This document shows, piece by piece, positions 1 to 8,129 of a stretch of 64,000 nucleotides of DNA (its first letter is position 1; each line of letters starts with the position of its first letter). Position numbers and translations under genes: made by a program. This stretch comes from Streptomyces sp. RPT161 (GTDB taxonomy: Bacteria > Actinomycetota > Actinomycetes > Streptomycetales > Streptomycetaceae): contig NZ_JAPZVN010000025.1 in NCBI RefSeq assembly GCF_027533845.1, forward strand, positions 28,522 to 92,521. The letters run 5' to 3'. The notes beneath the pieces are model-generated. The model saw only the letters and a list, made by a program, of their open reading frames with translations, was not told the DNA's origin and ran no database searches.

Positions 1-1098
1 GTGCGGTCCGGCGCCCCAGGCGAGATGGGCGCGCGAACTCATCGCGGACTCCTCATTGATGGCGCTGGCGAACAGCGGGTCGCCGTGTGCGGCGGCGATC
101 GACGGCATGACCACATCGCCCGCGGCGATCCGGAAGCCACCGAGTGAGGTGTCGGCCACCGGGTAGCGGAAGGTGAGGTTGGACCACGGCGGGGACACGA
201 TGTGCACCCGGTTGACCAACTCGCCGATCAACCCTGCCGTCAGACTGCCCCGTGCCCCGCTGTTGCCGGTCAGCACCTCCAGCACGCCGTTGGTGACCGA
301 ATGGGTGGTGGTGTCGGCGATGGCGACCAGTATCGCGTACAGCTCCCGGCCGGCCTGCTCCACCGTCAGCGACTGATCCGCGGCCAGCAGCCGACTGGTC
401 AGGTCGTCGCCGGGCTGGGAGCGCTTGTGCGCGGCCAGTTCGGTCGTGGCGGCCAGCAGCCGCTCGATGGCGGCCGCCGCGTCAGGGCCGGAGTCCATCA
501 TGCGCCAGGCGTCCATGAAGATCTCGTCGCCCTGTTCGACCGGGAAGCCGAACAGCCGGTTGACCACCATCAGCGGCAGTGGCCGCGCGAACTGGGCGCA
601 CAGGTCCACCCATCCGCTGCTGCCGCCGTCGGCGAAGAACGTGATCAACTCGTCCACCTGCCGCGCCACCGCGGACGTCAGCGCGCGGGCCTGTGGCTGC
701 CGTGGGTCCTGAAACGGCCTCAGTGCCGCGTCCACCGCGGTACGGGTCGCCGCCCGCCGCTGGTCGTCCTGGAACAGCAACTGGTCCACGCGGTAAGCGG
801 GCAGCAGCGGCCAGTCGGACGGTATCCGGCCCTGCTGGAGCGCCCGCCAGTGCCGGACGTCCTTCTTCCACCGGCCCTCGTCACGCAGGACGTCCAGCAC
901 CTCACGGAAGCCGAGTACCAGCCACACCGGCACCCCGAACACCTCCACCGGCGCCACCGGACCGTACCGCTCGCGCAACCGCTCGTAGACCAGGGCGGGG
1001 CGAGTATCGAAGTCCCTGGTCATCAGGGGTTCGACGGGCAGCGAGTCCAGCAGCGAGGAGACCGCGGCGTTCGAAGCAGGAGGCAGGTGCGATTCCAT
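1..1098 (-). CDS. Cytochrome P450, 3' end cut by window edge
   Basis: A heme monooxygenase-like protein of which 366 codons are visible; the frame is open to base 1 and stops just before the heme cysteine would appear. The start is ATG at 1098, with AAGGA about 6 bases upstream. Late in the protein the heme approach reads HLAWGAGPH, so the usual Phe of the FGxGxHxC loop is Trp. The I-helix reads AIADTTTH, where AGxDTT is usual (Gly to Ile). The K-helix region reads GELVNRV, so a canonical ExxR is not present: Glu lies four, not three, residues before Arg. Loss of ExxR is known for the Streptomyces CYP157 family, whose genes often sit in conservons; membership is an inference. A redox partner or conservon genes, if any, lie outside the window. 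Confidence 0.85.
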   Translation of the reverse strand, partial: MESHLPPASNAAVSSLLDSLPVEPLMTRDFDTRPALVYERLRERYGPVAPVEVFGVPVWLVLGFREVLDVLRDEGRWKKDVRHWRALQQGRIPSDWPLLPAYRVDQLLFQDDQRRAATRTAVDAALRPFQDPRQPQARALTSAVARQVDELITFFADGGSSGWVDLCAQFARPLPLMVVNRLFGFPVEQGDEIFMDAWRMMDSGPDAAAAIERLLAATTELAAHKRSQPGDDLTSRLLAADQSLTVEQAGRELYAILVAIADTTTHSVTNGVLEVLTGNSGARGSLTAGLIGELVNRVHIVSPPWSNLTFRYPVADTSLGGFRIAAGDVVMPSIAAAHGDPLFASAINEESAMSSRAHLAWGAGPH

Positions 1099-1428
1099 GA
1101 CTGTCCTTGGCTGTCCGATGCAACAAAGCTGGAGCGGTCCCAACGCCGCTCCATCCCGGTGCGGCGGCGGGACCGGCCGAACGGCATCGGGGACGCGCCA
1201 TGGGAAGGGAGCAGCCCTCCTTGGCCGGACAGACTAACCGCCGGTGACCAGAAGTGATAGACGCTCACACAGGATAGTGGCCCACCGACCGGTTCTGATC
1301 GGCGCAGGTCGCGCGACGTGTGCCGTGATCGAGAACTTCACCAGTCCGTCACGTGTGCGGACTTGTTGAGTGGTGCGCGATCTCCCTACGCTGTCATGTA
1401 CGCCGTCAATCCTGCCTGAAGGTCGTAC
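1099..1428. promoter_or_regulatory. Divergent promoter region between P450 and MFS genes
   Basis: No gene is seen here. On the plus strand a plausible sigma-70-type promoter for the MFS gene is TTGTTG at 1363-1368 and TACGCT at 1387-1392, 18 bases apart. This would start transcription about 30 bases before the ATG at 1429, which has GAAGG 8 bases upstream. No clear operator was recognised. Confidence 0.4.
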
Positions 1429-2811
1429 ATGGCATTGCTCGCCCCCACCGGAGTGCTCAGCCGCTCAAGGACTGTCGCACCCGAATCCTGGAACCGTTGG
1501 CTCGTACCGCCCGCCGCGCTCTGTATCCATCTCGCCATCGGGCAGGCGTACGCCTGGAGCGTCTTCAAACCACCGCTGGAATCCTCGTTGCACCTGGACG
1601 GTACGCAGAGCGCTTTGCCGTTCCAGTTCGCGATCGTCGTGCTCGGCCTGTCGGCCGCGTTCGGCGGCACGCTCGTCGAACGCAACGGGCCGCGTTGGGC
1701 GATGGCGGTGTCCACCATCTGCTTCTCCGCCGGATTCCTGGTCGCCGCGCTGGGGGCGGCCACCAGCCAGTACTGGCTGGTGGTGGTCGGCTACGGGGTC
1801 ATCGGCGGCATCGGTCTGGGCATCGGCTACATCTCTCCGGTCTCCACGTTGATCGCCTGGTTCCCGGACCGGCCGGGACTGGCCACCGGGATCGCCATCA
1901 TGGGATTCGGCGGCGGTGCGCTGATCGCCTCACCGTGGTCGGCCTGGTTGCTCACCGAGTTCGGCGCCAAGCCGGGCGGGATCGGCGCGACGTTCCTGGT
2001 GATGGGCCTGGCCTACGCGGTGTTCATGACGCTGGGCGTGCTGCTGGTGCGCGTACCCGCGCCGGGGTGGCGGCCGTTGGGCCATGAATCCGTCACGGCG
2101 GCGCCCCGGCCGCTGGTGACCACGGGACACGTCTCGGCACACAACGCCGTGCGCACACCGCAGTTCTGGATGTTGTGGGTGGTGCTCTGCCTCAACGTCA
2201 CCGCGGGCATCGGCATCCTGGAGAAGGCCGCTCCGATGGTGATGGACTTCTTCTCCGGCACCTCCACTCCGGTCAGCGCGGCCGCCGCCGCGGGCTTCGT
2301 CGCCCTGCTGTCACTGGCGAACATGGTCGGACGCATCTTCTGGTCCGCGCTGTCCGACCTGGTGGGACGGAAGAACATCTACCGGTGCTATCTGGGCGCC
2401 GGGGCACTGATGTACCTACTGATCGAGCTGGTCGGCAGCGGTTCGAAGCCGCTGTTCATCGTTGCCGCGATGGTTGTGCTGTCCTGCTACGGTGGTGGGT
2501 TCGCGACCGTACCGGCCTACTTGAAGGACCTGTTCGGCACGTACCAGATCGGTGCCATCCACGGACGGCTGCTGACCGCCTGGTCGGTGGCGGGTGTCGC
2601 CGGTCCGCTGATCGTCAACGCCATCGCGGACGCCCAGAAGCACGCCGGGCGGCACGGCACCGCGCTCTACACCACTTCGCTGACCATCATGATCGCACTC
2701 CTGGTGGTGGGCTTCATCGCCAACGAGCTGATCCGCCCGGTGAACCCGCGCTTCCACGAGTCGCCCCAGTCCCAGTCCGCCTCGCAGCAAGCAACGAGGG
2801 CCGACGCATGA
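1429..2811 (+). CDS. MFS transporter, oxalate/formate antiporter (OFA)-like
   Basis: A 460-residue integral membrane permease with about twelve hydrophobic segments. The first segment, near residue 30, carries the IGQAYAWSVF stretch typical of OFA-type major facilitator proteins. A charged inter-domain loop lies near residues 205-240. The C-terminus is polar, ending in a Gln/Ser-rich tail. ATG 1429 is preceded by GAAGG. The stop overlaps the start of a tiny membrane protein (ATGA), so the two are translationally coupled. The substrate cannot be read from the sequence; the OFA group moves small carboxylates such as oxalate and formate. It is divergent from the cut P450, but no functional link is evident. 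Confidence 0.85.
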   Translation: MALLAPTGVLSRSRTVAPESWNRWLVPPAALCIHLAIGQAYAWSVFKPPLESSLHLDGTQSALPFQFAIVVLGLSAAFGGTLVERNGPRWAMAVSTICFSAGFLVAALGAATSQYWLVVVGYGVIGGIGLGIGYISPVSTLIAWFPDRPGLATGIAIMGFGGGALIASPWSAWLLTEFGAKPGGIGATFLVMGLAYAVFMTLGVLLVRVPAPGWRPLGHESVTAAPRPLVTTGHVSAHNAVRTPQFWMLWVVLCLNVTAGIGILEKAAPMVMDFFSGTSTPVSAAAAAGFVALLSLANMVGRIFWSALSDLVGRKNIYRCYLGAGALMYLLIELVGSGSKPLFIVAAMVVLSCYGGGFATVPAYLKDLFGTYQIGAIHGRLLTAWSVAGVAGPLIVNAIADAQKHAGRHGTALYTTSLTIMIALLVVGFIANELIRPVNPRFHESPQSQSASQQATRADA

Positions 2812-2915
2812 AATCCCGTCAGACCACGCTCATGGTGTTCAGCTGGGCATGGGTGGGCTTGCCGTCCGCGTACGGCATCTACGAACTGCTGCTGAAACTG
2901 CGGCAACTCTTCTGA
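2808..2915 (+). CDS. 35-residue membrane micro-protein, MFS small subunit-like
   Basis: A 36-codon frame whose ATG overlaps the transporter stop codon (ATGA). The product is a single predicted transmembrane helix (about residues 7-27) with a basic N-terminus and a basic C-terminal segment. Proteins of this kind, with a central WxWVxLP...YG pattern, are annotated in actinomycetes as a small subunit of MFS transporters, always just downstream of OFA-type permeases. That association is from memory of the family; the tight coupling here agrees with it. Its role (stability or gating of the permease) is unknown to me. Confidence 0.7.
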   Translation: MKSRQTTLMVFSWAWVGLPSAYGIYELLLKLRQLF

Positions 2916-3129
2916 ACTCCGCCTCGGCCCAGGCGGTCTCGGACACAGCAGCGCCAGGACCGCCGCCGCGGGGTGCGCCGTCGCCTTCATCACCGCGACC
3001 CGCCCCGTGGCGCTGGCCGGGGGTTCTCGGCCCCTTTGGGCTTGAGTACGCCGTGTCACGGCGTGCATGGCTGGGTACGAGGGAGCCGGTTTGCCAAGAT
3101 GGGGGAAGCGCGGTTCAACGTAGCGACAC

Positions 3130-3145
3130 CTGTCAGCGTTGACAG
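3130..3145. promoter_or_regulatory. Inverted repeat upstream of amidohydrolase
   Basis: CTGTCA-GCGT-TGACAG is a perfect 6-bp inverted repeat with a 4-bp spacer, 56 bases before the amidohydrolase start. It could be an operator for an unlinked regulator; no regulator gene is adjacent. The rest of 2916-3200 shows no gene. Confidence 0.3.
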
Positions 3146-3200
3146 CGCAGCAGGCCCGGACGGATGAACCCACCGCACCCGAAGGCAAGGGAGAGCCCGA

Positions 3201-4319
3201 ATGACCGGATCGGCGCCGTCCGAGCCCGACACATCCCGCCGCGAGAAATCGGCTCTGACGCACGTTCGGGTCTTCGACGGCCGTCAGCTTCGGGCCCCGG
3301 GTACGGTCGTCATCGACGGCGACCGGATCGGCACCGACCCCGCGGGCGCACGGGTGATCGACGGCGGCGGTGCCGTGCTGTTGCCGGGCCTCATCGACTG
3401 CCACGTCCACCTCTCTGGTGCGCAGGACCTGCGTCGGCTGTGCGAACACGGGGTGACCACAGCCCTGGACATGGCAGCCTGGCCTCCTGCCATGGTCGAC
3501 TCCCTGCGGAACGTACGGGGGTTGACCGACATCCGTAGCGCGGGCACCCTTGCCGTCAGCGCGGGCGGTATGCACGCCAAGCTGGGCGGTATCCCCGAAG
3601 ACAGCATCGTGAACGGCCCCGCTGACGCGGAACGGTTCGTCGCGGCCCGGGTGGCCGAGGGCTCGGACTACATCAAGATCGTTGCTGAACACCCCGATGC
3701 CGAGGGCCTCGACCAGTCCACCCTCAACGCCTTGGTAGCCGCCGCACACGCACACGGCAAGGCGGTGGTCGCCCACGCGGCCGACTACGGCGCCGTCGCC
3801 ATGGCGCAGCAGGCGGGCGCCGACGTCATCACCCACGCACCGCTGGACCGAGCGCTCGACACGGAGGCCGTGGCCCTCATGGTCGCCGACGACCGCGTCG
3901 CCGTTCCGACCCTCACCATGACGGAGGCGGTCATCGAACGGGCGGGTGGTGGTGCTGGCTTGGACTACGCTCCGGCACGCGCGAGCGTCACCGCTCTCTA
4001 TCAGGCGGGCGTACCCGTCCTCGCGGGCACCGATGCCAACTCCACCCCCGGGTCGCCGGCACACGTCCCGCACGGCACGAGCCTCCACCGCGAACTGGAA
4101 CTCCTCGTGGACGCCGGACTGACCACCGTGGACGCCCTACGCGCCGCGACCGAACTTCCGGCACAGCACTTCGGCCTGGCCGACCGGGGCGCCATCGAAC
4201 CCGGCCTGCGCGCCGACCTCGTACTCATCGACGGCGACCCGGTCGCAGACATCCGCGCCACTCGACGCCTCAGGCGCATCTGGTGCGCGGGCGTTGAACA
4301 CGCTCCGGCCCAGGGGTGA
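3201..4319 (+). CDS. Amidohydrolase family protein
   Basis: A 372-residue metal-dependent hydrolase of the amidohydrolase superfamily, imidazolonepropionase/prolidase-like branch. Visible metal-site signatures, in order: HVH at about residues 68-70, a lysine in YIKI near 158 in the carbamylated-lysine position, His in VVAHAAD near 190 and VITHAPL near 211, and Asp in AGTDAN near 277. The N-terminal beta-sandwich piece (VFDGRQL...IDGDRI) and C-terminal IEPGLRADLVLIDGDPV piece are typical. ATG 3201 has GGGAG 7 bases upstream. It stands alone. The substrate is unknown; cyclic imides, amides or peptides are possible. It appears cytoplasmic (no signal peptide). Confidence 0.85.
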   Translation: MTGSAPSEPDTSRREKSALTHVRVFDGRQLRAPGTVVIDGDRIGTDPAGARVIDGGGAVLLPGLIDCHVHLSGAQDLRRLCEHGVTTALDMAAWPPAMVDSLRNVRGLTDIRSAGTLAVSAGGMHAKLGGIPEDSIVNGPADAERFVAARVAEGSDYIKIVAEHPDAEGLDQSTLNALVAAAHAHGKAVVAHAADYGAVAMAQQAGADVITHAPLDRALDTEAVALMVADDRVAVPTLTMTEAVIERAGGGAGLDYAPARASVTALYQAGVPVLAGTDANSTPGSPAHVPHGTSLHRELELLVDAGLTTVDALRAATELPAQHFGLADRGAIEPGLRADLVLIDGDPVADIRATRRLRRIWCAGVEHAPAQG

Positions 4320-4458
4320 TTGGGCTTGCGTCGAGCCCAGCGCTCTCCGAGACCGCTGGACACGGCACGGTCCCGTGGGCATCAGCGTGATGGCCTTCCC
4401 CCTACAGCACGAGACGCACGCGTAGACAGAACGACCTTGCCTGGGGTTCCACTCCGCA

Positions 4459-5022
4459 TCACACGCCGACCGCTCCGTCGATCCGTTCACGGAGCAGGTC
4501 GGCGTGGCCGTTGTGCCGGGCGTACTCCTCGATCATGTGGATGAGCACCCACCGCAGTGACACGGTGCCGCGCCATGCGTCATCACCTTCGACGTCGAGG
4601 CTGGGCGCATCGGCGACGAAACCGTCGGCGAACGCCACTTCGGCACGCCACGCCTCCCACGCCGTCGCCACGACCGCCGCGGCGGGCAGCGCACCGGCGA
4701 AGTCACCGTCGGGGTCGTCCGCTGAGGAGAAGAGGGCTGGCGCGTCCTGCCCGGCCAGCACGCGTCGGAACCAGCGACGCTCCACATCGGCGAGATGCCG
4801 TACGAGGCCGAGCAACGACAGCGTGGACGGTGCGACGGACCGCCGCGACAACTCCTCCGCCACGCCCGCGCACTTCAGCTCCAACGTGGCACGCTGGGCC
4901 CCGAGGAAGGCGACGAGCATGTGTCGCTCGTCGCCGGTCGCGGGGCCCTCGAAACGGCGGTCAGTACCAGCGCCGACGAAGATCTCGGCTTTCCTACGTG
5001 GTGTGGTCATACCCGCAGTCAT
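4459..5022 (-). CDS. DinB/DUF664-like protein
   Basis: A 187-residue soluble protein with the four-helix-bundle pattern of the DinB/DUF664 (mini-circle protein) family, related to mycothiol-dependent enzymes. His residues in GLVRHLADVERRW (near 72) and in HMIEEYARHNGHADLLRE (near 160-175) would form the three-His metal site. The start overlaps the stop of the upstream amidase gene by four bases, which suggests co-transcription, although the functions look unrelated. An alternative ATG four codons in is possible. Thiol-dependent detoxification is known for relatives but not shown here. Confidence 0.8.
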   Translation of the reverse strand: MTAGMTTPRRKAEIFVGAGTDRRFEGPATGDERHMLVAFLGAQRATLELKCAGVAEELSRRSVAPSTLSLLGLVRHLADVERRWFRRVLAGQDAPALFSSADDPDGDFAGALPAAAVVATAWEAWRAEVAFADGFVADAPSLDVEGDDAWRGTVSLRWVLIHMIEEYARHNGHADLLRERIDGAVGV

Positions 5023-6983
5023 CGTCGGTGCGGACGCCCGGCGGACGGGTGGTCCGGGAACCAGGTGCCGTTCGCCGAGACATCGTTGGCGTTCACCAGG
5101 GCCACCCGGTGGTTGTACTGGATCGTGTAGAACTGTTCGGAGCCGGTCACGACGGTGTCCGGTGGGTTCTTGGCGAAGAAGTCGTCGGCGGGTACCGGGG
5201 GAGCGGTCGCCACGTATGCCTGGCCCGCGGGCAACGCGTAGGCGCTCAGCGGCTTTTCGGTCGACGGGGCGAGCCCCGGCGGGTATTCGGATGGTTGGGG
5301 GTAGCCCTCACCGTAGACGCCCACCGTGGACGACGCGTCGGCCGCGCTGATCACCGTCGCACCGAAGGCGAGCGTGGTGTTGCGCCCATGAGGATTGTAG
5401 AACCAGGCCTTCTGTCCGCCGAACCAGACTGCCGTCCAGTCACCGCTGCGCCCCGCGACGACGAACTGCTGGCCGGTCGACAGGGTGTCGCCCCAGTCGG
5501 TGATTTCTACGGTGCCGCCGGATCCGGCGGTGGGGTGAAGATAGGGGTCCGTGATAAGGGGCGCGTCGGCGTTGGGTTGGGTGCGAACGAACAGGAAGTT
5601 CGCCGGCTGGGTCTGATCGGTGCAGGTGGTGGTGGCCCCGGAGCCGTCATCGGCGGGGCAGACCCGCACGGTCTGGACGTTGTGCGCGAAGGTGGGTGTG
5701 ATCGTCACGACGGATCCCACCGGCCCCACGCCGCGCCACCCCCAGTCGACTGGGGAGCCGACCAGCCGCATGAAGTAGGCCCAGTCCCAGTACGGACCCG
5801 GATCCCAGTGCATGCCGGCCACGTAACCGTCCACCGGACCAGGCACGTTGTCGTGGCCGATGATGTGCTGGCGGTCCAGCGGGATGTCGTACTTCGCGGC
5901 CAGATAACGCACCAGGTCCGCCGTGGCCCGGTACTGGGCCTGCGTGTACCACGTGGCGCCGTGAGCCGCGAAGCCCTCGTGCTCGATGCCCACCGAGTGC
6001 ATGTTGAACCAGTAGTTGCCCGCATGGAACGCCAGGTCCTTGGCGGGCACCATCTGGGTGACCGTACCGTCCGCGGCACGCATGACGTAGTTCGCCGCGT
6101 CGCCGTTGGCCGGGTTCTGGAAGGCGTCGATGGCCTGCTGGTAGGTGGTCTCGGTGTCGTGGATGACGATGTAGCGGATGTCCAGTCCGTCCGAAGGCCG
6201 GTTGGCGAACTGGTAGTTCGTCGTCGCCGCCGGGACGAACTGGCAGTCCAGCTCGGCCGGGCAGTCCGGCGACGGCGAAGCGGAAGCCCGTAGACGGAGC
6301 AGGGCGAGTTGGCCGGTGGCCGGTTGCAGGGAGATCGCGGGCAGCCGGACCTGTTGGCCGTCGGCGGTGGCGCGCTGGGCCCCGGTGCGGATGGTCGCGT
6401 ACACATCGTCGGCGAACCTCTTGGCCGCGCCCGCGTCCGGTGACTGGAAGTACCGTGCGACCGCGCCGTACCACTGTGCGGGGTCAGCGGACGTGCCGCC
6501 GGTGAGCGCCTTCTCGTACGACGCCAACAGCGCCGCGCCACCACGGATGTTCTGCAGATCGCTCGTACGCAGCTGCGCCGTGGGGGCCTTTGTCAGCTTC
6601 GCGGCGGCCGTGAGGGTGTGCAGGGACGGATCGTCGGTCAGCGTGGCGAGGTCCGCGCGACCGGCGGCCCCGGACTGGTCACCGGCCATCATGCTCACTG
6701 TCGCATCGGTGAGGTTCATCGGACCGTACCCACCAACGGTGTTGTACTGTCCGGCGTGCCCCTCCCACAGCGACTCCTGGTAGGAGACACCCAGCAGAAC
6801 GGGCAACGGTACGTGGAACTCGGCAGCGGCGGCATCGAAATGCCGCTGTCTGCTGTTTGTCCTGGCAACGCTGCTCGGCTGGGCCGACGCCTGTGGTGAG
6901 AGGCAGACCAGACCCGTCAGCGGCATTGCGGCGCAGATGGCGATCGCCGATGACAGTCGCCGTGCTCTTCGAAAACCAATCAA
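5019..6983 (-). CDS. Secreted N-acetylmuramoyl-L-alanine amidase (Amidase_2/PGRP type)
   Basis: A 654-residue exported peptidoglycan hydrolase. The start is TTG at 6983 with GAAAGG 7 bases upstream; a signal peptide with a basic start and a hydrophobic core ends near residue 35. Residues 45-240 resemble a lysozyme/transglycosylase-like fold (VLLGVSYQESLWEGH). Residues about 265-420 form the amidase-2 domain, with IHDTE as first zinc-ligand region, FHAGNYWFNMHSVGIEHEG in the middle and IIGHDNVPGP carrying the last His. The C-terminal 200 residues look like SH3-like or beta-rich wall-binding segments. Its role is likely cleavage of the stem peptide from glycan in own or foreign wall. It is transcribed ahead of the DinB-like gene. 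Confidence 0.85.
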   Translation of the reverse strand: MIGFRRARRLSSAIAICAAMPLTGLVCLSPQASAQPSSVARTNSRQRHFDAAAAEFHVPLPVLLGVSYQESLWEGHAGQYNTVGGYGPMNLTDATVSMMAGDQSGAAGRADLATLTDDPSLHTLTAAAKLTKAPTAQLRTSDLQNIRGGAALLASYEKALTGGTSADPAQWYGAVARYFQSPDAGAAKRFADDVYATIRTGAQRATADGQQVRLPAISLQPATGQLALLRLRASASPSPDCPAELDCQFVPAATTNYQFANRPSDGLDIRYIVIHDTETTYQQAIDAFQNPANGDAANYVMRAADGTVTQMVPAKDLAFHAGNYWFNMHSVGIEHEGFAAHGATWYTQAQYRATADLVRYLAAKYDIPLDRQHIIGHDNVPGPVDGYVAGMHWDPGPYWDWAYFMRLVGSPVDWGWRGVGPVGSVVTITPTFAHNVQTVRVCPADDGSGATTTCTDQTQPANFLFVRTQPNADAPLITDPYLHPTAGSGGTVEITDWGDTLSTGQQFVVAGRSGDWTAVWFGGQKAWFYNPHGRNTTLAFGATVISAADASSTVGVYGEGYPQPSEYPPGLAPSTEKPLSAYALPAGQAYVATAPPVPADDFFAKNPPDTVVTGSEQFYTIQYNHRVALVNANDVSANGTWFPDHPSAGRPHRR

Positions 6984-7239
6984 AGCGCAGCCTTTCGATG
7001 GAGGAGTCGCCTTCGCGGCGCGCTGCCGCGAACGCCCGTGAGTGACTGCTCACCTCCTCCTCGGTCCCCGCGCGGTGGCCTTCCCGCTCTGGCACGGCAC
7101 CACCGACTCATCAATGCCACCAGGACGGCCACCTGGCAACCGCTGTGACGTTAAAAGGGAGTTGTGTACCCGTTTCCTGGTCCTGAGCGGTCGAACGGCT
7201 TGGGAACGCCGAGGGAGCAGCGGAGAAGCGCACGCGCGC

Positions 7240-7672
7240 CATGGTGCTCCCACCCACGTCCGACACACTGGCCGAAGCCCCGGACAGTCCGCCATGAGCC
7301 CGGCCACCACCGGGTCGGCGGCGGCTAGTTGGGGGAAGCCGCTGCCGTCCATGTCGAGCGAGAGGATGCGGGCGAGCTGGCCCCGGACGGCCCTGCCGGG
7401 TGCGGACCCGGCGGACACGGGGTCCGCCGGGTGGTCGCCCCGGCCACCGGGTCACAGGGTGAACTGGGCCCGGACCCGGCCCTCGGTGCCGTCCGCGTTC
7501 TGCTCCTGCCGCACCGCGGCGGCCACCACCGAGTGGCCGTCGTCGGCAGGAAAGGCTAGGCGGACCATCCCGTCCCCCGCGTCGTGGTAGCTCGCGGGGG
7601 TGAAGCCCTCCAGGAAGCGCACACTCGCCGCGAGCGAGAAGGGGCGGGACGGGGTGAAGGCGACGGCGTGTT
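7240..7672 (-). pseudogene. Decayed AlkA-like DNA-3-methyladenine glycosylase fragment
   Basis: In one minus-strand frame, residues from about 7668 down read FTPSRPFSLAASVRFLEGF, then RLAFPADDG and VRQEQ, the N-terminal pattern of actinomycete AlkA-like glycosylases. A TGA at 7454-7452 interrupts it, yet the same frame continues with RGQLARILSLDMDGSGF and DPVVAGLM...PGLRPV, the next part of the family. There is no usable start codon between the upstream in-frame stop and the homologous part. The helix-hairpin-helix catalytic half is missing. It is therefore a relic, not a gene. It sits immediately downstream of the VOC gene, on the same strand. Confidence 0.65.
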
Positions 7673-7674
7673 GG

Positions 7675-8046
7675 TCAGCCTCCGTGCACTGTCATGGCGT
7701 AGCCCCCGGGGCCGGTGAAGGTGAACGTGCGGCCGAAGGGACTGTCCGTGGGTGGGCTGACGATCGGCACCCCGGCGGCGGTGAGCTGGTCGTGCAGCTT
7801 CTGGGCGTCCGTGGTGCGGAACCACAGGGCCACCCCGAGACCGGGCTGTGCGACGCCGTCGAGATCCACGCCCGGCAGCGGCTCGCGGACGGCGAACGGG
7901 ATCGGCTCGGTGGCGAACACCACCGCACCGGGAGGCGAGGCCGGCGCCCGCCGCAGTCCCAGGTGCTTTTCGCAGAAGGTGGCCGCTGCCTCGACATCGC
8001 GTACCTGCAGAGCGATGAAGTCAGGGCCGTCAACGATGACAGTCAT
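7675..8046 (-). CDS. VOC family (glyoxalase/bleomycin-resistance fold) protein
   Basis: A 123-residue protein with two beta-alpha-beta-beta-beta modules typical of the vicinal-oxygen-chelate superfamily: TVIVDGPDFIALQVRDVEAA at the start, PPGAVVFATE in the middle, then GVALWFRTTD and FTGPGGYAMTVHGG at the end. It lacks an obvious full set of glyoxalase I metal ligands, so a binding or dioxygenase role is as likely as an enzyme. ATG 8046 has GAGGA 6 bases upstream. It is divergent from a MarR gene and shares two operator copies with it, so it is very likely the regulated target, perhaps a small-molecule resistance or detoxification protein. Confidence 0.85.
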   Translation of the reverse strand: MTVIVDGPDFIALQVRDVEAAATFCEKHLGLRRAPASPPGAVVFATEPIPFAVREPLPGVDLDGVAQPGLGVALWFRTTDAQKLHDQLTAAGVPIVSPPTDSPFGRTFTFTGPGGYAMTVHGG

Positions 8047-8063
8047 GAGGCGTCCTCGATTCC

Positions 8064-8085
8064 TTATGTCAGGACTTTGACATAA
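8064..8085. promoter_or_regulatory. MarR-type operator, copy 1
   Basis: TTATGTCA-GGACTT-TGACATAA, perfect 8-bp arms with a 6-bp spacer. It lies over the predicted transcription start of the VOC gene. The same TATGTCA/TGACAT half sites occur in copy 2, 46 bp away centre to centre. Confidence 0.7.
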
Positions 8086-8088
8086 GAG

Positions 8089-8117
8089 ACTGTACGCACG
8101 GCCCTCTCCTATGTCAA
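8089..8117 (-). promoter_or_regulatory. VOC gene promoter (-35/-10)
   Basis: On the minus strand TTGACA (8117-8112) and TACAGT (8094-8089) are separated by exactly 17 bases, a near-consensus sigma-70 promoter. Transcription would begin near 8082, about 35 bases before the VOC start. One MarR-type operator overlaps the -35 element and the other lies over the expected start site, a geometry for repression. Confidence 0.6.
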
Positions 8118-8129
8118 AATCCTGACATG
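8110..8129. promoter_or_regulatory. MarR-type operator, copy 2, over the regulator start codon
   Basis: TATGTCA-AAATCC-TGACATG, the same half sites and 6-bp spacer as copy 1. The last three bases are the ATG of the MarR gene, so there is no room for a ribosome site between operator and start; the regulator mRNA is probably leaderless or nearly so. Confidence 0.7.

Noticed and set aside
202..1257. Long plus-strand open frame over the left P450
   Set aside because: It is antisense to a P450 with clear motifs; the translation is low complexity (Arg/Gly/His/Gln-rich) without family pattern.
4557..6293. 578-codon plus-strand frame
   Set aside because: Antisense to the DinB-like and amidase genes, whose zinc motifs and signal peptide are clear; composition is typical of GC-rich shadow frames.
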